In this document: positions 43,590-50,763 of the stretch, one piece after another | Numbering within the stretch: the stretch's first letter is position 1 | How the letters are laid out: each line of letters begins with the position of its first letter | From: Streptococcus sanguinis | Lineage (GTDB): Bacteria; Bacillota; Bacilli; Lactobacillales; Streptococcaceae | Direction of reading: 5' to 3' | Length of the DNA stretch: 64,000 nt | Assembly: GCF_900475275.1 (NCBI RefSeq) | Contig: NZ_LS483364.1 | Location: 310,001-374,000, forward strand | The notes under the pieces: generated by a model | Database searches by the model: none | The model's input: only the letters and a program-made list of their open reading frames with translations | What the model was told of the DNA's origin: nothing | Program-made: the position numbers and the translations under genes

Positions 43590-44204
43590 CTAGCCGAACA
43601 CAGTCCTTAGCATGTCAAAGCTGTTATTTTCAATCAGGATATACATCCCTAATCCTAAATAAACAACGGCAATAAACCATCTGCTATATTTTTCCAAAGT
43701 TTCTCCAACAGAAGGGACTTGTGCCAATTTTTGGGCAGAAAAAACCAAGAGATAAATCATGACTAGAAAAGTAAGTAAAGCCACTATCAAATTCGCTAAA
43801 TTTAAGGTAATAAAATATGGGACAAAAACACCAATATTGTCAGCACCACAACTTGCAAAAGTAATCATAGCGACTAGAAAAATCAGGTTTTTATCATCTT
43901 TGCGCAAACCATCTTTTGCAATAGCTTCTCCATCAGAATCTCCTAAAAGCAAAACTTTGAGTCCTAGGAAAATTGGAATCAAACCGAGCAAACCTAAAAT
44001 CTCTTTACTAGGAATATAATTTAAGACAAATGCAAAAAGTAAACTTAGCAATATTAGACTAACAGAGCCTAGAAATTGTCCTAAATAGATGTTAATGATG
44101 TCTTTTCTGCTTTTTCTTTTGGCAAAAAATAACATTAGGATAATAAGTAAGTCTACGGCTGTCCCAGAATACAGGATTATTGAAGTAACAACATTTTGAA
44201 TCAT
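43590..44204 (-). CDS. cadD: CadD-family cadmium resistance transporter
   Basis: A 204-residue membrane protein with about six helices. The family block FASCGADNIGVFVPYF and the start MIQNVVTSIILYSGTAVDLLIILMLF-like helix identify CadD, which lowers cytoplasmic cadmium. The longer start at 44216 would lie inside the operator, and GAGG is correctly spaced for ATG 44204, so that start is used. cadX follows 11 bp later. Confidence 0.9.
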   Translation of the reverse strand: MIQNVVTSIILYSGTAVDLLIILMLFFAKRKSRKDIINIYLGQFLGSVSLILLSLLFAFVLNYIPSKEILGLLGLIPIFLGLKVLLLGDSDGEAIAKDGLRKDDKNLIFLVAMITFASCGADNIGVFVPYFITLNLANLIVALLTFLVMIYLLVFSAQKLAQVPSVGETLEKYSRWFIAVVYLGLGMYILIENNSFDMLRTVFG

Positions 44205-44213
44205 AAAATACCT

Positions 44214-44235
44214 CATTCAAATATATTTTTGAATG
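44214..44235 (-). promoter_or_regulatory. Probable CadC/CadX operator
   Basis: CATTCAAA (44214-44221) and TTTGAATG (44228-44235) form an 8-bp dyad with 6-bp spacer, just upstream of cadD. It resembles the TCAAATA-TATTTGA operator bound by CadC in staphylococci. Confidence 0.75.
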
Positions 44236-44313
44236 TATTCTAACATTAAACTTTGTAGATGTCAACTTCAGCTCCATCAAAATACAGATAAGAAGGTAGT
44301 GTACCAAACATTA

Positions 44314-44348
44314 AAAAGCCCTGCCATCGAAATGATAGCAGGGCTTAA
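44314..44348. terminator. Hairpin terminator upstream of cadDX
   Basis: AAGCCCTGC.ATC (44316-44328) pairs with GAT.GCAGGGCTT (44334-44346) with one mismatch. It may insulate the operon from reading from the right. Confidence 0.65.
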
Positions 44349-44376
44349 CTTCAATATCCAGATGATATATTTATCT

Positions 44377-44519
44377 AAAAAAGGTAGCGAAAAAGGCAGA
44401 GTTTGGACTGAAATATAGTGAAATGTATTGAAATTGAAAAAAGAAAAAACGCTTGAAATCAGCGTTTTTCTTATGTATTGATTCGTATTGAATGCTTACT
44501 TCACTTCTGTAAAAACTAA
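44377..44519 (+). repeat. 145-bp repeat flanking the cadmium operon, copy B
   Basis: Diverged direct copy of 42996-43140: the GGTAGAG pair has become GGTAGCG...GGCAGAG, the hairpin is AAACGCTT...AGCGTTTTT, and the last 60 bp are nearly identical. Confidence 0.75.
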
Positions 44520-44585
44520 ATAAGGTAAACTTTTGATATTCTGGTTCGATTTTTCTTTATTTTTAATAAAAGTTTACCTTATTTT
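44518..44585. repeat. Candidate integrase arm sites, right end
   Basis: The 17-mer found at 32718-32734 recurs at 44569-44585 in direct orientation and, inverted, at 44518-44533. Confidence 0.6.
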
Positions 44586-44688
44586 GATGAAATTGATTGA
44601 AATTAGTTCAAATTTTAGTTTTTAAAAATTCAGGAAAACATTGATTTTAAGCGGATATTGAAACTTATTCAAATAAAAATGTTTCCAA

Positions 44689-44746
44689 CCAGGTCTTAAG
44701 AAAGCACGTAAAGCTAGCCAGTTCTCAAAACGTTAATCAATACGAT
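44689..44746 (+). repeat. attR with a diverged copy of the rpsI 3' end
   Basis: 44722-44746 is identical to attL. The 33 bp before it encode the same residues as the end of rpsI ([12 protein letters not shown] region) but differ at synonymous positions, so the element carries an rpsI tail from a different source. Confidence 0.88.
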
Positions 44747-46030
44747 ACTATCAACGTTTACAGACATTCAAGAATTTACTCTTGGATGTCTTTTTTTGTC
44801 TAAAAATCAAGAGTTCACCCCATATTCACCCCATCAATTTTTTAGGCAACGAAATGCAATATCACCTACGGTCTGATTAACTTTATCTTTAGTGTTAACA
44901 TAGGTCTTTGTAATTTCCTTGTCACTATGGGTTAGTGCTTCAGAAATTTCCTCAAGCGAAACTTCAGCTAGTTTTGCTAGTGTGGCACCTGTGTGTCTCA
45001 ATTTATGAGGAGATGCAGGTGCTAATCTATGTCTAACTGATTTCATTCTATAGTTCAGATAGTCTATATGGAGAGGAAGATTAATGTTATTAGTCCGATC
45101 ATTATATGTAAAAACAAACTGTTTTTGGGTTTGCGTCAGTCCAAAAAGTTTGAGTTCTTCTTATTGTTTAACTTTCCAATTTGCTAGAAGCTCCATTAAT
45201 TCAGTTGGTGCTTTAAAAAGAGTTTTTTTGTTTCCCTTGTGTAAAATAAAAAGAGTTAAGCTACTTGTTTCACTCTTGAGTAGTAATGAGTAAAAAGTTT
45301 TCGTTTAAACATCCTTGTGTTAAATTGTACTTCCCCATGAGAAACTCCAGTAATTTGTGATTGAGTGGCTAATTTATCCAAATCCTTTTGAGCTTGATGA
45401 TAGAGTTGCCCCTGAAGTTGTTCTGATGAGGAAAAGATATCATAGGTGAAAATATAGTTTTTATAGAGTCGCTTACATTGTAGTGCGAAAAAAGTTTGTC
45501 ATAAAGTTCTCCTTTGTTGTAAAAGTAAAAAGGCTACTAAGTGAAAAAAGGAAAGAACTTAGTAGCTTGAGAGTAGGTCTATCAATAATGATAGACAGCA
45601 GTAAAGAAAAGTTATTTGGTTGAAGGATCCCTTCTTCACGGTGGTAACGTTTAGCAAGGTGCTTTGTGTCAATTACCATCGCTTTCCCAGCCAATCTCTT
45701 TGGGTAGTCATGATCATACCCAAGGGATTCTCTTACGCCCTTTGGCGAAGCCAGTTCACTTTACTATTCGGAAAAGTGCGAAAGTCCGAAATGCGTGGAA
45801 GCCCACAAGAATGTTTTATATCTTCACTTCAACCATAAAACGGACTTGACTTTTTTTATCAAAACATTTACAATAAAGGTACGAAGTTTTTTGTGTCGTT
45901 CTGATGATCAGTGCTCTGGTTATTAGACGCACTTTTTATTTAATTTTCAAAGATTATGATGCTGGATGTTAGGCATTATTATTTTTAACGAATGTATAAC
46001 TAACAGCTATATTTAAAACATATAACTAAT
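44747..46030. mobile_element. Remnant of a second, related integrated element
   Basis: Immediately beyond attR come a terminator equivalent to the one after rpsI, a decayed integrase gene related to the intact one, and about 800 bp of sequence with only short broken frames. It looks like the left end of an older element at the same att site, largely deleted. Confidence 0.7.
44834..45240 (-). pseudogene. Truncated tyrosine integrase
   Basis: On the minus strand, residues from KKTLFKAP through LANWKVKQ, a stop (TAA), then EELKLFGLTQTQKQFVFTYNDR and onward to HKLRHTGATLAKLAEVSLEEISEALTHSD and TYVNTKDK align throughout with the C-terminal 130 residues of the integrase at 32739-33956. The N-terminal two thirds are absent. 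The gene is therefore inactivated by truncation and a nonsense codon, though the 70-residue C-terminal piece remains open. Confidence 0.82.
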
Positions 46031-46086
46031 AATTATATTTGTCAAGGGATTTTTGGAAAAATTCTTTAAAAATTTTTAAGAGGAAC
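45241..46086. other. Debris region with short broken frames
   Basis: No intact gene. Minus-strand fragments are readable near 45300-45480 (RLYKNYIFTYDIF, QKDLDKLATQSQITGVSHGE) and near 45640-45830 (YDHDYPKRLAGKAMVIDTKH), which look like pieces of real proteins that I cannot name. A GC-richer patch at 45650-45840 differs from its surroundings. Confidence 0.5.
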
Positions 46087-46089
46087 ATG

Positions 46090-46416
46090 ATGGATTTTTC
46101 GGAACGTTTAAAAAATCTAAGAAAACAAGCATATTTAACCCAGGTAGATGTTGCTGACAAGTTAGGAATTTCGCAACCAGCTTATGCTTCATGGGAACGT
46201 GGAATTAAAAAACCAACACAAGAAAATCTGGTTAAGATTGCACAGGTATTAAATGTATCAATTGATTATTTAGTTGGTAACTCAGAAGAAAAATCAGATG
46301 AACTAGATAATATTGAATTGTTATTCCGTATGAACTCAAAAGGAATGACTGAAGAAGAAAGAGAAATCTTCAAGAAAGAATTAATTGAGTTTATGGAGGA
46401 GAGGAAAAAATATTAA
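46090..46416 (+). CDS. XRE-family transcriptional regulator
   Basis: A 108-residue protein with a classic HTH_3 domain (residues 5-59: LKNLRKQAYLTQVDVADKLGI, SQPAYASWERGIKKPTQENL) and an acidic helical tail. It resembles small repressors of phages and mobile elements. ATG 46090 (or 46087) after AGAGGAAC is used; the frame is open further upstream. It precedes the OLD nuclease gene by about 100 bp and may control it. Confidence 0.8.
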   Translation: MDFSERLKNLRKQAYLTQVDVADKLGISQPAYASWERGIKKPTQENLVKIAQVLNVSIDYLVGNSEEKSDELDNIELLFRMNSKGMTEEEREIFKKELIEFMEERKKY

Positions 46417-46517
46417 AAAAGTAGATTAGTTGTAGAGATATAATATCTAGATTATAAAAATATTTAGATGGAAAGAAAAAGTATAAAAGTTGTAAACTGT
46501 TTGAGTGATGGAAAAGT

Positions 46518-48443
46518 ATGATAAATAAGTTAGTAATAAAAAATTTTAGATCGATAAAAAATGTCAGATTATCAAATATAAAAAAACAATTAGGGTTAAT
46601 CGGTGAAAATAGTTCAGGAAAAAGTTCAATATTGTGTGCACTTCTTGTTTGTCTCGGAGAGAGAGACATACAGTCTTCTGATTTCAGGTTTAATAAATAT
46701 GGGAAGAATGAAGAAAAAATTTTTATTGGTTTGGGTATAGAACTTGATTATTTTTCTCTTCAAAGATTAATTAACTATAATTCTGATGAAAATTTAATTC
46801 TAAATTCATGGTTAGAAGAAATAAAATTGGACTGTAAGGGTAAGCGGCAAAGAGATACTACTTCAAAATCATATACAAGGGATTTTAAAAAATCTTTTCT
46901 TTCAAAACTTGATTCTAATGCATCCTATAATCTTCAAAATTTGTATTTTGGTTTTACAATTAATTCAGATGGACAAAAACTGCTTCGGTTGTATGAATCA
47001 AATTTGAACCAAGAGAAACAGATAACATCTTCCAATGATGTAATTAAAGGAATTTTTGACATCATATTGCCTCCATACGCTTACTTAAGAGATGAGCGAG
47101 GCTTTGAAAAAGAGAGTAAGGGAGAAAGTGATAGTACCACAAATGAACTATTTAGCTTATTGTTACCGTTGATAAATAAAAAGAGTGAAAAAGTAAGTGA
47201 AGATAAATTGGATAATACCCCTATTTCAAAATTATCAATCCCTCAAATTAATAATTATTTACTAAAAAGAATTCAAGAAGAAGCTAAAGATTTAACTGAA
47301 AGTTTGAATACTAACTTTAAAAAATACTATAATGAAGAAATTGAAGTTAAGTGGATATTTTCAAACGAATTATTTAAAAATTTGAACATCAAAACAGATT
47401 TTTGTATAGAAGGAGTTCAAAACTCTATTGATTTTCAATCTATTGGTTCAGGTACAAGAAGTTTGTATAAGATGGCTTTACTTCGAACTTTGTTAGAAAG
47501 ACAGAGTGAAGATGATGAACCAGTCTTGTTTTTATTAGAAGAACCGGAATTATATTTGTATCCGAAATTGGAACAGCAAATGGAAAATTTTATTTATGAT
47601 TTATCTAGTAAAAATCAGGTAATTGTTACAACACATTCACCAGTATCGATAAAAAGTTTTTCAATAGATTCGTTGTATAAAGTAGAAAGAAAGAAAGAAA
47701 CATCTAATGCAGTTCCTGTTACCAAGGTTTCAAAGCTTGAAAGTAAGTCACAAGTAACTGAGCTACTAGGCTATGATATTACTTATTTGTTAGGAAAAGA
47801 TTATATTATTTTTGTTGAAGGTCCAGATGATAAGAGAGCCTATGAATGTCTTATTAATAAAATTTTTGGAGAAGAAAAAAGTAGTAAATTTATAGCGATG
47901 ACGACTGTATCAAAACTTTCAGCTGCTGTTAGTTTTGATTTCTTAGATCAAATACGCTCTAGAGCAAAAAGCATATATATTATTGATTCAGATGGTATGG
48001 AATCAGAAGAGAGAAAGAATAGTGTAGTAAAAGAATTGACTATGCAAGATAAGACAATAAACAAAGAGGAGCTATCCTCAAAAATACTTCTAACTGAGTA
48101 TTGTATGTTGGAATGCTACACATTTGAGTATAGATATTTGAAACAAGGAATTAATGAGGATGAATATTGGAATTCGGTAAATGAGTTTTTAAAAAATAAG
48201 AAAGATGATATTAATATTTTGCTTAAAAAAAGAAAAAAAACCGAATTATTAGATTGCGATATGTTCAATGTGAGAGACAACTTTGAATCTGTAAGAAAAT
48301 ATGGATTTAATAAAAAGTTGGTGAGAGCTTTTAGAAGTGCAATTGGAGGACAAGGGTTTAGAAGCATATCAGATTTGAACGAAGATGAACTATCTACAAG
48401 TTGTAAAGAATTGATAGATAAACTAAAAAGATATTTTGACTAG
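46518..48443 (+). CDS. OLD-family ATP-dependent nuclease (ABC ATPase plus TOPRIM)
   Basis: A 641-residue protein. The N-terminal ATPase has Walker A GENSSGKS (residues 29-36), an ABC-like signature region SIGSGTRSL and Walker B VLFLLEEPELYLYP with VIVTTHSP following. The C-terminal half is a TOPRIM nuclease domain: IIFVEGPDD (Glu434) and IYIIDSDGME. This is the single-gene (class 1) OLD arrangement, known in phage defence and phage exclusion; GajA of Gabija is related, but no GajB-type helicase is adjacent. Very AT-rich; probably horizontally acquired. Confidence 0.87.
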   Translation: MINKLVIKNFRSIKNVRLSNIKKQLGLIGENSSGKSSILCALLVCLGERDIQSSDFRFNKYGKNEEKIFIGLGIELDYFSLQRLINYNSDENLILNSWLEEIKLDCKGKRQRDTTSKSYTRDFKKSFLSKLDSNASYNLQNLYFGFTINSDGQKLLRLYESNLNQEKQITSSNDVIKGIFDIILPPYAYLRDERGFEKESKGESDSTTNELFSLLLPLINKKSEKVSEDKLDNTPISKLSIPQINNYLLKRIQEEAKDLTESLNTNFKKYYNEEIEVKWIFSNELFKNLNIKTDFCIEGVQNSIDFQSIGSGTRSLYKMALLRTLLERQSEDDEPVLFLLEEPELYLYPKLEQQMENFIYDLSSKNQVIVTTHSPVSIKSFSIDSLYKVERKKETSNAVPVTKVSKLESKSQVTELLGYDITYLLGKDYIIFVEGPDDKRAYECLINKIFGEEKSSKFIAMTTVSKLSAAVSFDFLDQIRSRAKSIYIIDSDGMESEERKNSVVKELTMQDKTINKEELSSKILLTEYCMLECYTFEYRYLKQGINEDEYWNSVNEFLKNKKDDINILLKKRKKTELLDCDMFNVRDNFESVRKYGFNKKLVRAFRSAIGGQGFRSISDLNEDELSTSCKELIDKLKRYFD

Positions 48444-48577
48444 TTGTGGACAATTGTCCACTTTTTTGCACAATATACTAAATCAAAAAGGAAGGTTAAA
48501 TAAAGTGTTTTAGGTTTTTCTAATATCACACAGAGCTAGATAGTCTGTAGTAATTTCATCTGAAACTGGATTAAAAC

Positions 48578-48615
48578 AATACACCAAGATTCAAAATCTT
48601 GGTGTATTATCTTTT
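48578..48615. terminator. Strong terminator between OLD and GTPase genes
   Basis: A perfect 14-bp stem (48578-48591 with 48595-48608), loop CAA, followed by a T-rich run; it overlaps the stop of the GTPase gene on the other strand. Confidence 0.88.
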
Positions 48616-49743
48616 TTTAGATAATTGTTCTCTAAAAAGTTTTGTCATTTGTTTTTGTCCGGCAGGAGTACCTAGTGCTTCTTTGCTTAATTCTCCTTTA
48701 AATATTTGTTCCATTAAAAATAGGTAAGCCTCGCCCAAAGCTGTTGTAATTAATCCAGCAGTAGTTCCGGAAATTGTTCCACCAACTGCCGTTCCTACTC
48801 CGGGAATAAATTTGAGTATATTAGAAACAATTGTTTTTCCAAGGAATGTTGCTCCCCCAGATCCTAAAGTTGAGGATACAAAGGCGGTTAGAAAGGTTTT
48901 ATTTATATCAAGCCCAAATATTACTGTGATGCCAGTAATCATGCTTATCTGAGTCGGCACAAGCATGAAGGCATCTGCGAATGGAACCGGAGCGAAACCT
49001 TCACCAAAACTTGCTGCTACTGCAGTTGCAATGACTGCCCTAGCATGTTTTTTTTTAGATTCCAGAGATACTTTTTGGATATTTTGCAGTGTATCCTGTA
49101 GTTCAGTTGGCAAGACCTCAGACATAACATCAATCAGAGTATCTAATCCAAAAGCTTTAGCGACATATTCCTCATCAAAATCCATGTCCTGAGCTAGAAT
49201 AGGCACAACTTTACAGACATCTAAGTTCTCCTGCTCAACATGAGCTTTCATTTCTAGTGCTTTCTTTTTAGGTACAGATTGAGTAAGGACAACAATGATT
49301 GGTACCTTAGACGTTTTATTCTTCTCAGAAAACTCTCTTAGCCATTCCACTTCCGAACTATCGAAAGTACGGTTTGAACCGACATTAATACAATACCAAA
49401 TGCAGTGAATTACCTCATTGATATCATTAGAAGAGTAACCGTTGTTAATTAGTTTAATGACTTCATCTTTGACACTCTCCTGTTGGGTATATGACAATTC
49501 AAAGCCGGGTGTATCGTAGATTGCCAAAGGATATCCGTTTTTTTCAATTTTGCGAATTTCTTGAGTTACTGGTCGACCCAATCCAGTATCAGCAAAATTA
49601 CCTCTAAACAAACTGTTGATTAGTGTGCTTTTGCCGACACCTGATTTCCCAATTACAATGATGTTTAATCTTTTTAAATTATTAATTTTATCATTAATCG
49701 CGTTGAGACATTGCTGCGCAATATTATCTGTATTGATTTGCAT
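48607..49743 (-). CDS. Membrane-associated P-loop GTPase with DUF697-like C-terminus
   Basis: A 378-residue protein. The N-terminal GTPase domain has G1 GKSGVGKST (residues 32-40), G3 DTPG (77-80) and VVLTQSVPKK at the G4 position, where the usual NKxD is replaced by TQSV. Residues 230-350 are hydrophobic and glycine-rich (ASFGEGFAPVPFADAFMLVP and TAVGGTISGTTAGLIT) as in YcjF/DUF697 membrane GTPases. A role in membrane remodelling or defence is speculative. It is coupled by TAATG to the small membrane protein. Confidence 0.78.
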   Translation of the reverse strand: MQINTDNIAQQCLNAINDKINNLKRLNIIVIGKSGVGKSTLINSLFRGNFADTGLGRPVTQEIRKIEKNGYPLAIYDTPGFELSYTQQESVKDEVIKLINNGYSSNDINEVIHCIWYCINVGSNRTFDSSEVEWLREFSEKNKTSKVPIIVVLTQSVPKKKALEMKAHVEQENLDVCKVVPILAQDMDFDEEYVAKAFGLDTLIDVMSEVLPTELQDTLQNIQKVSLESKKKHARAVIATAVAASFGEGFAPVPFADAFMLVPTQISMITGITVIFGLDINKTFLTAFVSSTLGSGGATFLGKTIVSNILKFIPGVGTAVGGTISGTTAGLITTALGEAYLFLMEQIFKGELSKEALGTPAGQKQMTKLFREQLSKKR

Positions 49744-49970
49744 TATCTTCTACCTTTGTTATAGTCAGATTTTTTAACTAACGTGTCCTTCCCATCAAAA
49801 CTAGTTTTTCGATGATTAGTTATTTTTACTTGCTTTTTATATAAATAATTTGTTGTTTGTTTCAAAACTTTAGGTAGAATCACTGTAGAAGCTAAAATTA
49901 AAGCTCCGCTTCCTAGGATATATTTTACTTTAGAAGAATTTCTTTTTTTATTACCTTTTGTCTTTGACAT
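49743..49970 (-). CDS. Small single-pass membrane protein preceding the GTPase
   Basis: A 75-residue protein with a basic N-terminus (SKTKGNKKRNSSK), one transmembrane helix (about residues 18-38, YILGSGALILASTVILP) and a basic C-terminal tail. It has no recognised family. Its stop codon overlaps the GTPase start (TAATG), so the two are translated together. ATG 49970 is used; an upstream in-frame GTG would add four residues. Confidence 0.62.
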   Translation of the reverse strand: MSKTKGNKKRNSSKVKYILGSGALILASTVILPKVLKQTTNYLYKKQVKITNHRKTSFDGKDTLVKKSDYNKGRR

Positions 49971-50129
49971 AATATTTCTCACTAATATGATATTTTAAAT
50001 AATTATATCATATAAGAAATTAAAAGAGTCAATTTAATGATTTTGTTTATCTCTTTGTTTTAAAGCTTTTAGAACAACTTCTCTGATAGAAATTGAAGTA
50101 ATGTTAGCAGAGATGTATTAGGTGTAATG

Positions 50130-50491
50130 AAGAGTGGGCAAAGATATTGAAGATAGAAAAGCAGTTATGTGGCTTTCAGCTTTGTCCGGCAGATGGGTGC
50201 CAGATTGGGCAAAAGCCTGCTCAGTTGGAAACATCGGATAAGTTTCAAATCACGGAGCCGCTGCCTGCTAGTCAAAGACAGGCTTATGAAACCTTTCTAG
50301 CTAAGGCTGGTATTGATGTAGCAGCTATTGAGTGGGTAGAGTCGGAGTCGGGTCAGATTTATGTCTATGATGTGAATACCAATACCAACTATAATCCGAC
50401 AGCAGAAGAAAAAGCAGGAATTTTTGCTCATCAGCACTTGGCAGAATATCTAAAGAACGAGCTGGCAGCATCCTATCCAGAACAAATTTAA
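50130..50491 (+). pseudogene. 3' remnant of an ATP-grasp (RimK-like) protein gene
   Basis: The open frame (about 114 codons from TTG 50147) lacks a proper start and ribosome binding site. It contains FQLCPADGCQIG and IYVYDVNTNTNYNPTAEEKAG, which match the C-terminal part of RimK-like ATP-grasp proteins. The N-terminal ATP-binding part is missing because AT-rich accessory DNA begins directly upstream. It probably marks the right edge of the insertion that carries the OLD and GTPase genes. Confidence 0.68.
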
Positions 50492-50498
50492 AACAAAC

Positions 50499-50530
50499 AA
50501 AAGCTTTCCGTTTAGGAGGCTTTTTGTTTT
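50499..50530 (+). terminator. Intrinsic terminator
   Basis: AAAGCTTTCC pairs imperfectly with GGAGGCTTT (two G-U pairs), followed by TTGTTTTT. Confidence 0.7.
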
Positions 50531-50584
50531 TACTTCGTTTCCAAAATATGACATCTGTCATTTTGTTTTTGTGACAAACGTTAG

Positions 50585-50613
50585 GTGAAGCGCTTACAAA
50601 AATTTGTTATATT
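50585..50613 (+). promoter_or_regulatory. cre-like site and promoter of the fructanase gene
   Basis: TGAAGCGCTTACA (50586-50598) matches the core of a CcpA cre site and lies where the -35 would be; TGTTATATT (50605-50613) is an extended -10. CcpA control fits a fructan-degrading enzyme. Confidence 0.65.
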
Positions 50614-50763
50614 TAGATTATTGAGATTGCTTCTTTTTTATAAAGGAGTTAGGTGCTAAATGAGGTGTTCATTTTGAACAAAGAAAGTTGAAAGGAGTGC
50701 GTTATGTAGAAGTGATTTGGTTGTGAGGAGTCTGATTTTATTTTTAGAATATTGAGGTGTATC

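Larger units (their letters stand above)
32618..44746. mobile_element. Integrative mobilizable element inserted at the 3' end of rpsI
   Basis: A 12.1-kb segment is bounded by an exact 25-bp direct repeat, 32618-32642 at the end of rpsI and 44722-44746. It carries a tyrosine integrase next to the left end, an excisionase-like protein, a pMV158-type HUH Rep protein with a matching origin hairpin, an FtsK/TcpA-like ATPase and a membrane protein, then cargo: a zinc-ribbon protein, a type II restriction-modification system and cadDX. There is no full type IV secretion system, so it would need a helper for transfer. Base composition is clearly more AT-rich than the flanks. Confidence 0.88.

Noticed and set aside
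32618..44746. Prophage or full conjugative element
   Set aside because: No structural phage genes and no type IV secretion genes; Rep, FtsK-like ATPase and integrase fit a mobilizable element.
46518..48443. Gabija system (GajA)
   Set aside because: The ATPase-TOPRIM layout is similar, but no GajB helicase gene is adjacent; a single-gene OLD nuclease is the safer call.
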